DNA from: an uncultured Lachnospira sp.
Lineage (GTDB): Bacteria; Bacillota; Clostridia; Lachnospirales; Lachnospiraceae
Assembly: GCA_946186125.1 (NCBI GenBank)
Contig: CAMHLZ010000035.1
Location: 1-38,098 of the forward strand
DNA length: 38,098 nucleotides
Reading direction: 5' to 3'
Shown here: piece after piece, positions 8,403-18,838 of the stretch
Layout: each line of letters begins with the position of its first letter
Numbering within the stretch: position 1 is the stretch's first letter
Made by a program: the position numbers and the translations under genes
Notes under the pieces: generated by a model
What the model was told of the DNA's origin: nothing
The model's database searches: none
The model's input: only the letters and a program-made list of their open reading frames with translations

Positions 8403-9166
8403 AAATTTCCCTCACTTAATAATGTTAATACTTCCGGCAGACCCTCTGTAATCAGCACCGTATTTTCATAATGGGCTGCTAACGACTTATCTTTTGTTAC
8501 AACAGTCCACCTGTCGGGCATCCATCTTGTATCCGGACAACCGGCAGTTATCATCGGTTCTATAGCAAGTGTCATACCGTTTTGTAACCTGATTCCTCTA
8601 CGGTTCATTTTAAAATTCGGAATTTCAGGTGACTCATGCAACTCTGTTCCGATTCCATGACCCACAAGTTCCTTAACAATGCCATATCCTCTCGGAGTTA
8701 CATATCCGTCAATCGCAGAACATATATCATTTAAATGATTGCCTGATATCGCATTTTTTAAACCTTCGAAAAAACTCTTTTCAGTATCTTCTATCAGTAA
8801 TTTCGCTTTATCGCTAATTTTACCAACACCATGTGTTCTTGCAGCATCAGCATGATAGCCTTTATAAATCAATCCCGCATCTAAACTGACTATATCGCCT
8901 TCCTGCAAAATCTTTTCTTCTCTTGGAATGCCATGAACGATTTCTTCATTCACTGATACACATATAGAAGCCGGGTAGCCCCGATAATTCAAAAAAGATG
9001 GTATGCAGCCAAATTTTCTGATTATCTCTTCACCTTTTCTATTAATATCCATCGTAGATATTCCGGGCTTTATAATGCCCGCCATCTCCTGATGGACAAT
9101 GGCAAGCATCCTGCCCGCTTCACGCATATATTCAATCTCACCTTTAGATTTGATTGTCACCGGCAT
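8399..9166 (-). CDS. map: type I methionine aminopeptidase
   Basis: Removes the initiator methionine from nascent proteins. The 255 residues carry the five metal ligands: two aspartates in DAGLIYKGYHADAARTHG, histidine in GHGIGTELHESPEIPNF, glutamate in AIEPMI and glutamate in ENTVLITE. The substrate-site segment CVSVNEEIVHGIP is also present. It follows adk by 4 bp, completing the usual secY-adk-map order. Confidence 0.98.
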   Translation of the reverse strand: MPVTIKSKGEIEYMREAGRMLAIVHQEMAGIIKPGISTMDINRKGEEIIRKFGCIPSFLNYRGYPASICVSVNEEIVHGIPREEKILQEGDIVSLDAGLIYKGYHADAARTHGVGKISDKAKLLIEDTEKSFFEGLKNAISGNHLNDICSAIDGYVTPRGYGIVKELVGHGIGTELHESPEIPNFKMNRRGIRLQNGMTLAIEPMITAGCPDTRWMPDRWTVVTKDKSLAAHYENTVLITEGLPEVLTLLSEGNL

Positions 9167-9170
9167 TATT

Positions 9171-9821
9171 TTATTCTCCTAATATCTTTACAATATCAGC
9201 GAATACGTCAGCCATATCTTTTGTTCCATCTACTTCAGCTAATACTTTTTTATTAGTATAATAATCTATCAAAGGCTGTGTCTGCTCATGATAAACGTTT
9301 AATCTCTTTGTAACTGTCTCAGGCTTATCATCATCTCTGAGTACAAGTTCTTTACCACACGTATCACATATCCCCTCTGTTTTTGGAGGAATATGCTCTA
9401 TATGATATGTTGCACCACATCCAAGACAGGCACGTCTTCCTGACATTCTTCTTACAATGTTTTCATCAGGTACTTCTACGTTAATTGCAAAATCAATCTT
9501 TTCACCAATTTTTTCCAAAGCTGCATCAAGACTTTCAGCCTGTGGAATAGTTCTTGGAAAACCGTCAAGCACATAACCTTTAGCACAATCATCCTGTTTT
9601 ACTCTATCTACTACAAGGTCAACAACTAATTCATCAGGTACAAGTAACCCCTGATCCATGTATGTTTTTGCTTTTTTACCTAACTCAGTTCCCTCTTTTA
9701 TATTTGCTCTGAAAATATCTCCTGTAGAAATATGAGGTATAGAATATTTCTCAGCGATTTTCTTTGCCTGTGTTCCTTTACCTGCACCAGGTGCACCTAA
9801 CATTATAATTTTCATAGACAT
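9171..9821 (-). CDS. adk: adenylate kinase
   Basis: Catalyses ATP + AMP to 2 ADP. P-loop [13 protein letters not shown]-binding HISTGDIFR and DGFPRT are visible. The LID domain carries four cysteines (CLGC and CDTC about 20 residues apart), the zinc-binding type usual in Gram-positives. The length of 216 residues is typical of the long form. Two in-frame ATGs are possible: 9821 lies 4 bases and 9815 lies 10 bases after AAAGGA; the family start favours 9815 ([10 protein letters not shown]). A strong hairpin occupies the spacer from secY. Confidence 0.98.
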   Translation of the reverse strand: MSMKIIMLGAPGAGKGTQAKKIAEKYSIPHISTGDIFRANIKEGTELGKKAKTYMDQGLLVPDELVVDLVVDRVKQDDCAKGYVLDGFPRTIPQAESLDAALEKIGEKIDFAINVEVPDENIVRRMSGRRACLGCGATYHIEHIPPKTEGICDTCGKELVLRDDDKPETVTKRLNVYHEQTQPLIDYYTNKKVLAEVDGTKDMADVFADIVKILGE

Positions 9822-9855
9822 ACATTCCTTTCATTTTTCTTTATATAAGTAATAT

Positions 9856-9890
9856 GACAATGAATCGCAGACTAACTGCGTTCCATTGCC
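9856..9890 (-). promoter_or_regulatory. strong hairpin between secY and adk
   Basis: The two 15-nt arms GGCAATGGAACGCAG and CTGCGATTCATTGTC pair around a TTAGT loop with one A-A mismatch and two G-U pairs on the minus strand. Flanking AAGTA/TACTT could extend it. No T-run follows, so it is not a normal terminator. An mRNA processing or stability element between secY and adk is one possibility. Confidence 0.6.
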
Positions 9891-9905
9891 TTATATACTT
9901 TAGTA

Positions 9906-11234
9906 CTATTCTGTTAAGAATCCTTTATAGCTTCTAACAACCATAAGTGACTCTATCTGCTTTAATGTCTCTAATACAACACCAACAATAATGATTAACG
10001 AAGTACCACCAAATGAAAGGTTAGAACCTGTGATACCTGAAAATACGATAGGTATTGATGCAACTATAAGAAGACCTACAGCACCAATAAATACTATATA
10101 GTTCAGTAATGTATTCAAATACTCAGTAGTAGGTTTTCCAGGTCTGATACCAGGAATAAATCCACCCTGTTTCTTCATGTTATCAGCAACTTCCATAGGA
10201 TTAAATGTAATCGATGTATAGAAATATGCAAAACCAATAACCATTATGATGTAGGCAATAAATCCTATTGAATACTTAATATTTGAACCACCTTTACACC
10301 AATAACTTGATGTAAAATAGAATGTCCACTGTGGAGTTGTACCTGTAACAAATCTCGCTATTACTACAGGGAACTGTAAAATAGACTGTGCAAAAATAAT
10401 TGGGATAACACCGGCTGTATTAATCTTCAATGGAATATGTGAAGACTGTCCGCCAACTGTTCTTCTTCCCTGGATTTTCTTTGCATACTGCACAGGAATT
10501 CTTCTTTCTCCACCCTGTAATACAACTACCATAGCTACAATAACTGCTGTAATAACAACAATCAATATTGCACCTAAGCCTTTTGCACCGACTGATGCTG
10601 CATTCATTACATATTTATCAAACAAACCAGCAAAATCACTTGGGATTCTTGCAACGATATTTATTAACAATACGATTGAAATACCATTACCGATTCCATT
10701 TTCATTTACTGTTTCACCAAGCCACATGATAAGTGCAGATCCTGCTGTCATTGTTATAACAGCTACTGCAATTACCCATACATACTGTCCTGTTGACATG
10801 CTTGCTCTTGTTCCAAAAAGTCCCTGGCTACCAAAACCAATTGCCATAGCCAAACTCTCGATTAATGACAAAGCAACTGTCATATATCTTGTGATTTCAG
10901 CTATTTTCTTTCTTCCTTCCTCTCCATCCTTCTGGATTTCCTCAAGTGCAGGAATAGCAATTGTCAATAACTGCATAATAATTGATGCCGTTATGTATGG
11001 TGTGATATTTAATGCAAATAGTGACATGTTTTCAAAAGAACCACCTGTCATTGCATCAAAGAAACTAAATGAACCACCGGCAAACTGTGTTGTCAACTGC
11101 TTAATTACAGTACTGTCCGTTCCCGGAATTGGCACCTGACAGCCAATTCTGACAACGACTAAGATGAAAAATGTATATAATAATCTCTTTCTGATTTCCT
11201 GTACTTTTAATGCGTCTCTAAGAGTTTTTAACAT
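9906..11234 (-). CDS. secY: protein translocase subunit SecY
   Basis: Channel subunit of the Sec translocon in the cytoplasmic membrane. The 442 residues have about ten membrane segments, the early plug region (GTDSTVIKQLTTQFAGGSFSFF, positions 38-59), NITPYITASIIMQLL near residue 75 and the cytoplasmic GGERRIPVQYAKK loop. The start codon overlaps the rplO stop (TAATG), with GAGGTGA upstream. Confidence 0.99.
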   Translation of the reverse strand: MLKTLRDALKVQEIRKRLLYTFFILVVVRIGCQVPIPGTDSTVIKQLTTQFAGGSFSFFDAMTGGSFENMSLFALNITPYITASIIMQLLTIAIPALEEIQKDGEEGRKKIAEITRYMTVALSLIESLAMAIGFGSQGLFGTRASMSTGQYVWVIAVAVITMTAGSALIMWLGETVNENGIGNGISIVLLINIVARIPSDFAGLFDKYVMNAASVGAKGLGAILIVVITAVIVAMVVVLQGGERRIPVQYAKKIQGRRTVGGQSSHIPLKINTAGVIPIIFAQSILQFPVVIARFVTGTTPQWTFYFTSSYWCKGGSNIKYSIGFIAYIIMVIGFAYFYTSITFNPMEVADNMKKQGGFIPGIRPGKPTTEYLNTLLNYIVFIGAVGLLIVASIPIVFSGITGSNLSFGGTSLIIIVGVVLETLKQIESLMVVRSYKGFLTE

Positions 11235-11677
11235 TAAATCACCTCACAGGTTCCACCAAGAGCCTCAATCTTAGATTTAGCACCTTCGCTGAATGCACTA
11301 ACTTTGACATTAAGCTTCTTAGTAAGTTCTCCATTTCCAAGTATCTTAACTCCATCTCTTGGATTCTTAACGATACCTTTTTCGATTAACTCTTCAACTG
11401 TAACAGTTGCTCCGTCTTCAAATTTCTCTTCAAGTACACCAATGTTGATTCCAATGATATCCTTTGAATTTCTATTTGTGAATCCTCTCTTAGGAATTCT
11501 TCTATATAAAGGCATCTGTCCACCTTCGAAACCTATTCTTGGAGCTCCTGAACGAGCCTTCTGACCTTTATGACCTTTTCCGGCTGTCTTACCATTTCCT
11601 GAACCGTGACCACGTCCACGTCTGAAATTATCATTATGTGTTGCGCCTTCTGCCGGCTTTAAATTAGATAAGTCCAT
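11234..11677 (-). CDS. rplO: 50S ribosomal protein L15
   Basis: L15 (uL15), a late assembly protein of the large subunit. The 147 residues have the glycine/arginine-rich N-terminal extension ([20 protein letters not shown]) and the globular C-terminus with [17 protein letters not shown]. It overlaps secY by one base, the conserved coupling between the spc ribosomal genes and secY. Confidence 0.98.
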   Translation of the reverse strand: MDLSNLKPAEGATHNDNFRRGRGHGSGNGKTAGKGHKGQKARSGAPRIGFEGGQMPLYRRIPKRGFTNRNSKDIIGINIGVLEEKFEDGATVTVEELIEKGIVKNPRDGVKILGNGELTKKLNVKVSAFSEGAKSKIEALGGTCEVI

Positions 11678-11700
11678 GCTTGCACCTCCTTATTCAGAAA

Positions 11701-11883
11701 TTATATTTCTTCTACTTTTACTAAATGTCTAACTTGCTGAATCATACCTCTTACTGCAGGATTATCAGGCATTTCAACAGTCTTATTAAGCTTTCTTAAT
11801 CCTAAAGCTTCAACTGTTTTTTTATGCTTTGGAACTGCACCAATAGTAGATTTTACTAATGTTATTTTTAATGTATTTGCCAT
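11701..11883 (-). CDS. rpmD: 50S ribosomal protein L30
   Basis: Sixty-residue L30 (uL30): [20 protein letters not shown], then [22 protein letters not shown]. This is the short bacterial form. It lies between rpsE (15 bp) and rplO (23 bp). Confidence 0.97.
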   Translation of the reverse strand: MANTLKITLVKSTIGAVPKHKKTVEALGLRKLNKTVEMPDNPAVRGMIQQVRHLVKVEEI

Positions 11884-11898
11884 TACTTTTACCTCCTA

Positions 11899-12408
11899 TT
11901 AGCCTAATATTTCTTCTACAGATTTACCACGAAGTCTAGCTACTTCTTCAGGAGTCTTTAATCCAGATAAACCGGCAATAGTAGCTAAAACTACATTCTG
12001 CTTATTATTTGAACCTAATGACTTTGTTCTGATATTCTTGATACCTGCAAGCTCTAATACGTTACGTGCAGGACCACCTGCGATAACACCGGTACCTTCA
12101 GGAGCTTTCTTCAATAATACTGAAGCGCTGCCGAATTCACCCATTGTATCATGAGGAATACTCAAGTTTTCATCAATTGCAACTGTTACAAGCTTTTTGA
12201 TAGCATCCTCTTTTCCTTTACGAATAGCTTCAGGAATTTCAGTAGCTTTTCCTAAACCTGCACCAACGTGTCCGTTTCCGTCACCGACAACTACAAGGGC
12301 TGCAAATCTCATGTTACGTCCACCTTTTACAACCTTTGTTACACGCTTGATTGATACTACTTTTTCTTCTAATTCTAACTGACTAGCATCAACGATTGTA
12401 CGTTTCAT
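11899..12408 (-). CDS. rpsE: 30S ribosomal protein S5
   Basis: S5 (uS5) in the 30S body, near the decoding site and mRNA entry. The 169 residues contain the S5 double-stranded RNA-binding fold ([20 protein letters not shown]) and the C-terminal domain with [17 protein letters not shown] and the family motif KSLGSNN. Its start is preceded by AAGGAGGAG. Confidence 0.98.
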   Translation of the reverse strand: MKRTIVDASQLELEEKVVSIKRVTKVVKGGRNMRFAALVVVGDGNGHVGAGLGKATEIPEAIRKGKEDAIKKLVTVAIDENLSIPHDTMGEFGSASVLLKKAPEGTGVIAGGPARNVLELAGIKNIRTKSLGSNNKQNVVLATIAGLSGLKTPEEVARLRGKSVEEILG

Positions 12409-12424
12409 GTGTTCTCCTCCTTGA

Positions 12425-12793
12425 TTAGAATTCGAGACCAGCTTCTCTAGCTGCGTCTGCTAATGCTTTAACTTTACCTTGATATATGAATCCGCCTCTG
12501 TCAAAGACAACAGTCTTAATACCTTTATCTAACGCTTTCTTAGCAATAACAGTACCTAAGTGTGCTGCTGCATCAACGTTATTTGTCTTCTCGCACTCAG
12601 CTTTAACTTCTTTCTGAAGTGTAGATGCTGATACAAGTGTATTACCAACTGTATCGTCAATAATCTGAGCGTACATATGATTATTACTTCTAAACACAGC
12701 TAAACGTGGGCACTGAGCTGTTCCACTTAAACGGCTACGTATTCTTCTATGCTTATCTACACGAACTTCTGTTCTTGATTTTTTACTAACCAT
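12425..12793 (-). CDS. rplR: 50S ribosomal protein L18
   Basis: L18 (uL18), binding 5S rRNA in the central protuberance. The open frame reaches a GTG at 12802, but the ATG at 12793 sits 8 bases after AAGGAG and gives the usual [19 protein letters not shown] start, 122 residues. The C-terminal [26 protein letters not shown] is diagnostic. Confidence 0.98.
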   Translation of the reverse strand: MVSKKSRTEVRVDKHRRIRSRLSGTAQCPRLAVFRSNNHMYAQIIDDTVGNTLVSASTLQKEVKAECEKTNNVDAAAHLGTVIAKKALDKGIKTVVFDRGGFIYQGKVKALADAAREAGLEF

Positions 12794-12810
12794 CTTTGTC
12801 ACTCCTTTAA

Positions 12811-13353
12811 TTATTTCTTACCAGTCTTACCAACTTTACGTCTGATTACTTCATCAGCATACTTAATACCTTTTCCTTTGTAAGGTTCAGGACTTCTCTT
12901 TGCTCTGATTTCAGCAGCGTACTGGCCTACTTTTTCTTTATCGATACCTTTAACTGTTATCTTATTTGTTCCTTCTAATACTGTCTCGATTCCTTCAGGA
13001 TCTTCCATCTCAACAGGATGTGAATATCCAAGAGATAACACTAATTTCTTTCCCTGTTTCTGTCCTCTGTAACCAACACCGTTGATTTCAAGAACTTTTT
13101 CATATCCGTTAGTAACACCGATTACCATGTTATTAATCAATGTTCTTGTAAGACCGTGTAAAGATTTCATCTTCTTTAAATCATTTGGTCTTGACACTAC
13201 TACCTGATTATCTTCTAATTTTATTTCCATTTCCGAAGGCAAAACTCTTTCAAGTGTTCCCTTTGGTCCTTTTACAGTCACCTTATTATTTTCTGCTATA
13301 TCAACAGTAACACCTGCAGGTATAGCGATAGGCATTCTTCCTATACGTGACAT
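12811..13353 (-). CDS. rplF: 50S ribosomal protein L6
   Basis: L6 (uL6), two related domains near the factor-binding site. The frame reaches a GTG at 13362, but the ATG at 13353 is correctly spaced from AGGAGG and yields [15 protein letters not shown], 180 residues. The C-terminal [21 protein letters not shown] is the family signature. Confidence 0.98.
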   Translation of the reverse strand: MSRIGRMPIAIPAGVTVDIAENNKVTVKGPKGTLERVLPSEMEIKLEDNQVVVSRPNDLKKMKSLHGLTRTLINNMVIGVTNGYEKVLEINGVGYRGQKQGKKLVLSLGYSHPVEMEDPEGIETVLEGTNKITVKGIDKEKVGQYAAEIRAKRSPEPYKGKGIKYADEVIRRKVGKTGKK

Positions 13354-13387
13354 GCCGTACACCTCCTAATATTTTAGAGTCTATATA

Positions 13388-13789
13388 TTACCATACAAAT
13401 GCAAGCACTTCTCCACCTACACCAAGTTTTCTTGCCTGCTTATCTGTAATTACACCATTGTTGGTTGATATGATTGCAATTCCGAGTCCACCAAGTACTT
13501 TTGGAAGTTCTTCCTTACCAGCATAAACACGAAGACCTGGTTTAGAAATTCTCTTAATTCCAGAAATAACCTTCTCGTTCTTATCCTGACCATACTTTAA
13601 TGTCACTCTTATCGTTTTGAACTTACCATCCTCAACGATATCAAATTTGCTGATATAACCTTCTTTTAAAAGAATTTCAGCGATAGATATTTTCATCTTT
13701 GATGCCGGAATATCTACTGTATCATGTTTAGCAGTATTTGCATTACGGATTCTTGTAAGCATATCTGCGATTGGATCATTAGTTGTCAT
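13388..13789 (-). CDS. rpsH: 30S ribosomal protein S8
   Basis: S8 (uS8), primary 16S binder; in E. coli it represses the spc operon. The 133 residues start [22 protein letters not shown] and carry [34 protein letters not shown]. It lies between rpsN and rplF. Confidence 0.98.
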   Translation of the reverse strand: MTTNDPIADMLTRIRNANTAKHDTVDIPASKMKISIAEILLKEGYISKFDIVEDGKFKTIRVTLKYGQDKNEKVISGIKRISKPGLRVYAGKEELPKVLGGLGIAIISTNNGVITDKQARKLGVGGEVLAFVW

Positions 13790-13820
13790 TTTTAAATTGC
13801 CTCCTTTCTAACCTTTTATA

Positions 13821-14006
13821 TTACCAGCTGGCTTTCTTAACACCAGGAATCTGTCCCTTGTAAGCCAACTCACGGAAACATATTCTGCAAATTCCATATT
13901 TTCTCAAATAAGCATGTGGACGTCCGCATATTCTACAACGACTATATTCCTGTGTTGAGAATTTTGCTTTACGCTGCTGCTTAACTTTCATAGCAGTCTT
14001 AGCCAT
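13821..14006 (-). CDS. rpsN: 30S ribosomal protein S14, zinc type
   Basis: Short, 61-residue S14 (uS14) with an intact zinc ribbon: cysteines 24, 27, 40 and 43 in two CxxC pairs (CRIC and CRIC). It is the ancestral zinc-dependent form, encoded in the normal spc position 16 bp after rplE. Zinc-limited bacteria often carry a cysteine-free paralogue elsewhere; none is in this window. Confidence 0.98.
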   Translation of the reverse strand: MAKTAMKVKQQRKAKFSTQEYSRCRICGRPHAYLRKYGICRICFRELAYKGQIPGVKKASW

Positions 14007-14021
14007 GTAAATACCTCCTAA

Positions 14022-14561
14022 CTATTTCTTAAACGGCATATTGAATAATGTCAATAATTCACGAGCTTCTTCATCAGTCTTAGCTGTTGTAACGATAATT
14101 ACATCCATACCTCTGACCTTATCTACTTTATCATACTCGATTTCAGGGAAAATAAGTTGCTCCTTGATTCCAAGTGCATAATTTCCTCTACCATCAAATG
14201 CATTAGGATTTACACCTCTAAAGTCACGTACACGTGGTAATGCAAGATTAACAAGACGATCTAAAAATTCGTACATCTTCTCGCCTCTTAAAGTTACCTT
14301 ACATCCAATTGCAACGCCTTCTCTTAATTTGAAGTTAGCAATTGAATTCTTTGCTCTTGTAAGCACCGGCTTCTGACCTGCAATAATCGTTAAATCACTT
14401 ACGGCTGCATCTAACACCTTTGCATTGTCTTTTGCTTCACCAACGCCCATATTTATAACAATTTTATCAAGCTTTGGAACTTCCATAACATTTTTGTATC
14501 CAAACTTCTTTGTCATTGCATCTACAATTTCGTTCTTATATGTCTCTTTAAGTCTACTCAA
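14022..14561 (-). CDS. rplE: 50S ribosomal protein L5
   Basis: L5 (uL5) of the central protuberance, binding 5S rRNA and contacting S13. The 179 residues contain [40 protein letters not shown] and [21 protein letters not shown]. It is preceded by rplX with a 24-bp gap and an AAGGAGG. Confidence 0.98.
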   Translation of the reverse strand: MSRLKETYKNEIVDAMTKKFGYKNVMEVPKLDKIVINMGVGEAKDNAKVLDAAVSDLTIIAGQKPVLTRAKNSIANFKLREGVAIGCKVTLRGEKMYEFLDRLVNLALPRVRDFRGVNPNAFDGRGNYALGIKEQLIFPEIEYDKVDKVRGMDVIIVTTAKTDEEARELLTLFNMPFKK

Positions 14562-14585
14562 CGTTCTGTACCTCCTTCCTTAGAA

Positions 14586-14897
14586 TTAATCTATAACCTC
14601 GCCTGTTGCCTTTGCAACACGAACTTTTTTACCATCATTGATCTGGAAACCAATTCTTGTAACTTTTCCTTTTGATACATACATAACATTAGAGATGTCC
14701 ATTGCAGCTTCCTGACTGATGATTCCACCACTAGGATTCTGTGCGTTAGGCTTTGTATGTTTTGTTACCATATTGATGCCTTCAACAACAACCTTTGAAT
14801 TCTTTGTATCTACAGAAAGAACTTTTCCTTCTTTATCTTTATCCTTACCAGCGATAACTCTAACTAAATCGCCTTTTTTAATTTTACTCGTTGCCAT
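14586..14897 (-). CDS. rplX: 50S ribosomal protein L24
   Basis: L24 (uL24), assembly initiator near the exit tunnel. The 103 residues have the KOW motif KGDLVRVIAGKDKDKEGKVL and the conserved EGINMVTKHTKPNAQNPSGGI. It follows rplN by 12 bp. Confidence 0.98.
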   Translation of the reverse strand: MATSKIKKGDLVRVIAGKDKDKEGKVLSVDTKNSKVVVEGINMVTKHTKPNAQNPSGGIISQEAAMDISNVMYVSKGKVTRIGFQINDGKKVRVAKATGEVID

Positions 14898-14909
14898 GCC
14901 TACACCTCC

Positions 14910-15278
14910 TTATAATACTTCAGGTGCTAATGAAACAATTTTCATAAACTGTTTTTCTCTTAGCTCTCTGGCTACTGGTCCAAAAATACGCGTTCCTCTT
15001 GGTGTTTTATCATCTTTAATGATAACAGCAGCATTTTCATCAAATTTTATATAAGAACCGTCTTTACGGCGTGCGCCATTTACTGAACGAACTACTACAG
15101 CTTTTACAACATCACCTTTTTTTACAACACCGCCTGGTGTTGCATCTTTGACAGAAGCAACGATTACGTCACCGATGTTAGCATATCTTCTAGTAGAACC
15201 GCCCAGAACTCTGATACAGAGTAACTCTTTAGCGCCGGTATTGTCAGCAACTTTAAGTCTGCTTTCCTGTTGAATCAT
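14910..15278 (-). CDS. rplN: 50S ribosomal protein L14
   Basis: L14 (uL14), an intersubunit bridge protein. Start [21 protein letters not shown], then [14 protein letters not shown]-like positions ([20 protein letters not shown]) and the ending [12 protein letters not shown] are diagnostic; 122 residues. Confidence 0.98.
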   Translation of the reverse strand: MIQQESRLKVADNTGAKELLCIRVLGGSTRRYANIGDVIVASVKDATPGGVVKKGDVVKAVVVRSVNGARRKDGSYIKFDENAAVIIKDDKTPRGTRIFGPVARELREKQFMKIVSLAPEVL

Positions 15279-15317
15279 AATAATACTCCTTTCAACTCAT
15301 ATCTGTATTTTGAGGCT

Positions 15318-15575
15318 CTATCTAGCTTTCTCAACGATCTGAACAAGTCTCCATCTCTTATCCTTAGATAATGGTCTTGTCTCCATTACTTTAACTGTAT
15401 CTCCAATACCACATTCGTTGTTCTCGTCATGAGCTTTTAATTTGTATGTTCTCTTAACGATTTTCTTGTAAAGAGGATGCTTTACATGATCTTCTACAGC
15501 AACAACGATTGTTTTATCCATCTTATCACTTACTACTTTACCAACTCTGGTCTTTCTTAAATTTCTTTCTTCCAC
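15318..15575 (-). CDS. rpsQ: 30S ribosomal protein S17
   Basis: S17 (uS17), a 30S body protein with an OB fold. The 85 residues begin [20 protein letters not shown] and contain the family motif [17 protein letters not shown]. It lies between rpmC and rplN with short gaps. Confidence 0.98.
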   Translation of the reverse strand: MEERNLRKTRVGKVVSDKMDKTIVVAVEDHVKHPLYKKIVKRTYKLKAHDENNECGIGDTVKVMETRPLSKDKRWRLVQIVEKAR

Positions 15576-15608
15576 AACAGTTCCTCCTTTCCCGGAATAC
15601 TCTATCTA

Positions 15609-15812
15609 TTAGTTTGCAGCTTTCTGAGTCATTACAGTCTGAATTCTTGCAATGTTTCTTCTAACTTCTTTAATTCTGCTTGTATTATCTAACTGATTTG
15701 TTGCGTTCTGAAATCTCAAATTGAAGAGCTCCTTTTTAGCAGCTACTAATTCATCATTTAATTCTGCAGCTGATTTTGTCTGCAAATCTTCTAAATACTT
15801 ATTAATTTTCAC
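15609..15812 (-). CDS. rpmC: 50S ribosomal protein L29 (GTG start)
   Basis: L29 (uL29) at the tunnel exit, part of the docking site for SRP and trigger factor. I place the start at GTG 15812, 8 bases after an AGGCGG that resembles the SD. This gives the standard [19 protein letters not shown] and 67 residues; a GTG three codons upstream (15821) overlaps the SD itself. It overlaps the end of rplP by 11 bp. Confidence 0.96.
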   Translation of the reverse strand: MKINKYLEDLQTKSAAELNDELVAAKKELFNLRFQNATNQLDNTSRIKEVRRNIARIQTVMTQKAAN

Positions 15813-16239
15813 TGTTATCACCGCCTTCTAAATCTGCACGAGATACGATTTTACATTTAACTGGTAACTTGTGCATTGCGAGACGTAATGCTTCTCTGGC
15901 TGTTTCTTCCGGAACACCAGCTATCTCAAACATAACACGTCCTGGTTTAACTACTGCAACCCAGTACTCCAAAGTACCTTTTCCTGAACCCATTCGAGTT
16001 TCAGCAGGTTTTGCCGTTACAGGCTTATCTGGGAATATCTTTATCCAAACTTTACCACCACGCTTGATATAACGTGTCATAGCAATACGGGCAGCTTCAA
16101 TCTGATTTGACTTAATCCATGCTGGATCTAAAGCGACGATACCAAATTCACCATATGTGATCTTATTTCCTCTTGTAGCTTTACCTCTCATAGAGCCACG
16201 GAACTGTTTACGACGCTTTACTCTTTTTGGCATTAACAT
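15802..16239 (-). CDS. rplP: 50S ribosomal protein L16
   Basis: L16 (uL16), completing the peptidyl transferase centre and A-site region. The 145 residues carry [20 protein letters not shown], the [17 protein letters not shown] motif and the [14 protein letters not shown] end. The start overlaps the rpsC stop (TAATG); a second ATG two codons on (16233) matches the more common MPKR start, but the GGGAG spacing favours the first. Confidence 0.98.
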   Translation of the reverse strand: MLMPKRVKRRKQFRGSMRGKATRGNKITYGEFGIVALDPAWIKSNQIEAARIAMTRYIKRGGKVWIKIFPDKPVTAKPAETRMGSGKGTLEYWVAVVKPGRVMFEIAGVPEETAREALRLAMHKLPVKCKIVSRADLEGGDNSEN

Positions 16240-16898
16240 TATTTCTCGCTCCCTTCCTTAACAACTTCTTTTACCGGAAGAACTTCACCTTTGTAGATCC
16301 ATACCTTTACACCAACTTTTCCGTATGTTGTATCAGCCTCTGCAAAGCCGTAGTCAATATCGGCACGTAATGTCTGAAGTGGAATAGTTCCTTCGCTGTA
16401 GAACTCTGTACGAGCCATATCAGCTCCACCAAGACGTCCTGAAACTGAAGTCTTGATACCTTTTGCTCCTGCTTTCATAGATCTAGACATTGTAGACTTC
16501 ATTGCTCTTCTGAAAGATACACGGTTCTCTAACTGTGTTGCAATGTTCTCTGCAACAAGCTGTGCATCTCTATCTGGTCTCTTAACTTCCTTAATATCAA
16601 CAAGTAACTTCTTGTCTGTGAACTTCTGAACTTCTTTTTTAAGCTTTTCAATCTCTGCTCCACCCTTACCGATTACGATACCAGGCTTAGCTGTGTGAAC
16701 AATCACCTTAACTCTGTCAGATGCTCTCTCTATTTCGATTCTGGAAACTCCAGAATTGTATAACTTCTCTTTAAGATATGTTCTGATTTTGTTATCTTCT
16801 ACTAAGTTATCAGCAAAATCAGCTTCAGCATACCACTTTGATTCCCAGTCTTTAATAACTCCAACTCTTAAACCATGTGGATTTACTTTCTGTCCCAT
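16239..16898 (-). CDS. rpsC: 30S ribosomal protein S3
   Basis: S3 (uS3) at the mRNA entry channel. The 219 residues start [15 protein letters not shown]. They include the KH domain with the GKGGAEI loop ([19 protein letters not shown]) and the C-terminal domain with [20 protein letters not shown]. Confidence 0.98.
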   Translation of the reverse strand: MGQKVNPHGLRVGVIKDWESKWYAEADFADNLVEDNKIRTYLKEKLYNSGVSRIEIERASDRVKVIVHTAKPGIVIGKGGAEIEKLKKEVQKFTDKKLLVDIKEVKRPDRDAQLVAENIATQLENRVSFRRAMKSTMSRSMKAGAKGIKTSVSGRLGGADMARTEFYSEGTIPLQTLRADIDYGFAEADTTYGKVGVKVWIYKGEVLPVKEVVKEGSEK

Positions 16899-16920
16899 AC
16901 TAATCTCCTTTCTACGTTTC

Positions 16921-17307
16921 CTATTTTTCGTTAAGCACTACTGTAATGTGGCTCATTCTCTTTTCGATTCTATATGCTCTACCCTGTGCTCTCGGTCTGA
17001 TTCTCTTCATGATTGGACCGTTACTTGCGTAACATTCTTCAATATAAAGGTTGGCAGGATTCATTCCATTATTGTTCTCTGCATTTGCTGCTGCAGACTT
17101 AACTAATTTAAGAATAACTTCCGATGCATATCTTGGGCTATATGTCAAAATACCGATTGCTTCAGTAACACTCTTTCCTCTAATGGCATCTAATACGAAA
17201 CATGCTTTCTGTACAGGAACTCTTGCGTAAGATAACTTAGCTGATGGTCTTGTATCTTTATTTTCATTTCTTTGTCTTTTAATTTGGGATCTATGTCCTT
17301 TTGCCAT
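16921..17307 (-). CDS. rplV: 50S ribosomal protein L22
   Basis: L22 (uL22), whose beta hairpin lines the exit tunnel. The 128 residues include [21 protein letters not shown], then [25 protein letters not shown]. The N-terminus is about 15-20 residues longer and more basic than the E. coli form, as in many clostridia. Confidence 0.98.
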   Translation of the reverse strand: MAKGHRSQIKRQRNENKDTRPSAKLSYARVPVQKACFVLDAIRGKSVTEAIGILTYSPRYASEVILKLVKSAAANAENNNGMNPANLYIEECYASNGPIMKRIRPRAQGRAYRIEKRMSHITVVLNEK

Positions 17308-17336
17308 GGATAAAACCTCCTTTCAAAATTCTAGGA

Positions 17337-17618
17337 CTACCTTGAGCCTGTTTTCTTTTCGTCTTTTCCATGTCCTCTGTATGTTCTTGTTGCAACAAAT
17401 TCTCCGAGTTTGTGTCCAACCATGTCTTCTGTAACATATACAGGTACATGTCTTCTTCCATCGTGAACTGCTATTGTATGTCCAACCATCTGCGGGAAAA
17501 TCGTAGAACGACGTGACCAGGTCTTAACTACCTGCTTATCACCAGATTCATTCATAGCATCTATCTTCTTTAATAAACTCTCATCCGCAAATGGGCCTTT
17601 TTTTAATGATCGAGCCAT
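17337..17618 (-). CDS. rpsS: 30S ribosomal protein S19
   Basis: S19 (uS19) of the 30S head. The 93 residues start [19 protein letters not shown] and contain the signature [20 protein letters not shown] and [14 protein letters not shown]. Confidence 0.98.
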   Translation of the reverse strand: MARSLKKGPFADESLLKKIDAMNESGDKQVVKTWSRRSTIFPQMVGHTIAVHDGRRHVPVYVTEDMVGHKLGEFVATRTYRGHGKDEKKTGSR

Positions 17619-17637
17619 AGGTCAAACCTCCTTTAAA

Positions 17638-18480
17638 CTATTTCATGTTCTTTCCATCTCTTCTTCTTACAATCATCTTGTTAGAAGCTTTGTTCTTCTT
17701 TCTTGTCTTCAAACCAAGTGCCGGTTTACCCCAAGGTGTACATGGACCCGGACGACCGATTCCAGTCTTACCTTCACCACCACCGTGTGGATGGTCATTA
17801 GGGTTCATGACAGAACCACGAACTGTAGGTCTGATACCCATATTTCTCTTACGTCCTGCTTTACCAATCTTAACAAGGTCATGCTCAATGTTACCTACTG
17901 TTCCGATTGTTGCACGGCAGTTAAGAGCTATCATTCTCATTTCTCCTGAAGGAAGTCTGAGTGTTGCATACTTTCCTTCTTTAGCCATAAGCTGTGCTGA
18001 GTTTCCTGCTGCACGAACAAGCTGTCCGCCTCTTCCAGGATATAATTCAATGTTGTGTACTTCTGTACCAACAGGGATGTTTTCAAGTGGTAAACAGTTA
18101 CCAACCTTAATTTCAGCATTTGCTCCGTTTGAAAGCTCATCTCCAACCTTTAATCCGTTAGGAGCAAGGATGTATGCTTTCTCACCATCTACATAACTGA
18201 TAAGAGCAATATTTGCTGTTCTGTTCGGATCATACTCGATGCTTACAACCTTTGCAGGTATTCCATCTTTCTTTCTCTTAAAATCTATTATTCTATATTT
18301 TCTTCTTGAACCACCGCCATGGTGTCTTACTGTAATCTTACCCTGATTGTTACGACCGGCTGTCTTCTTAAGTGAAACTGTTAAAGACTTTTCAGGTGTT
18401 GATTTTGTAATCTCTTCAAAATCAAGACCGGTCATATTTCTTCTTGAAGGTGTATATGGGTTATAAGTTCTGATTCCCAT
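17638..18480 (-). CDS. rplB: 50S ribosomal protein L2
   Basis: L2 (uL2), essential for subunit joining and close to the peptidyl transferase centre. The frame opens at 18513, but AAAGGAG lies 8 bases before the ATG at 18480, giving [18 protein letters not shown] and 280 residues. The conserved histidine region [19 protein letters not shown] is present. Confidence 0.98.
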   Translation of the reverse strand: MGIRTYNPYTPSRRNMTGLDFEEITKSTPEKSLTVSLKKTAGRNNQGKITVRHHGGGSRRKYRIIDFKRKKDGIPAKVVSIEYDPNRTANIALISYVDGEKAYILAPNGLKVGDELSNGANAEIKVGNCLPLENIPVGTEVHNIELYPGRGGQLVRAAGNSAQLMAKEGKYATLRLPSGEMRMIALNCRATIGTVGNIEHDLVKIGKAGRKRNMGIRPTVRGSVMNPNDHPHGGGEGKTGIGRPGPCTPWGKPALGLKTRKKNKASNKMIVRRRDGKNMK

Positions 18481-18538
18481 TGTAGTTTCTCCTTTCAAAA
18501 TGTTTATTTTCACGCTTGTCTGCGTATATCAATCTATT

Positions 18539-18838
18539 TTATAATCCTGAGAATATCTCTATTTCTTTGCTATCCTCTGTTAACTGTACGATAGCTTTCT
18601 TTTTCTTTGCTGTCTTTCCGAATGTATTTCCTCTTCTGCGAGTCTTTCCGTCAAGGTTCATTGTGTTAACACTTTTTACCTTTGTGCCTTCGAAAAGTTT
18701 TTCTACAGCTTCTTTAATCTGAGTCTTAGTAGCCTCTGTGTGAACAAGAAATGTATATTTCTTTTCTGCCATTGCATTCATACTTTTTTCTGAAACAACC
18801 GGCTTGAGGATTACGTCGTAATACTGAATGTTTGCCAT
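18539..18838 (-). CDS. rplW: 50S ribosomal protein L23
   Basis: L23 (uL23) at the tunnel exit, docking site for trigger factor and SRP. The 99 residues contain [16 protein letters not shown] and [18 protein letters not shown]. The start overlaps the rplD stop (TAATG). Confidence 0.98.
   Translation of the reverse strand: MANIQYYDVILKPVVSEKSMNAMAEKKYTFLVHTEATKTQIKEAVEKLFEGTKVKSVNTMNLDGKTRRRGNTFGKTAKKKKAIVQLTEDSKEIEIFSGL

Noticed and set aside
17645-18196. 183-codon plus-strand open frame
   Set aside because: It lies entirely antisense to rplB and has a proline/serine-rich composition without SD or family motifs; a shadow of a highly constrained gene.
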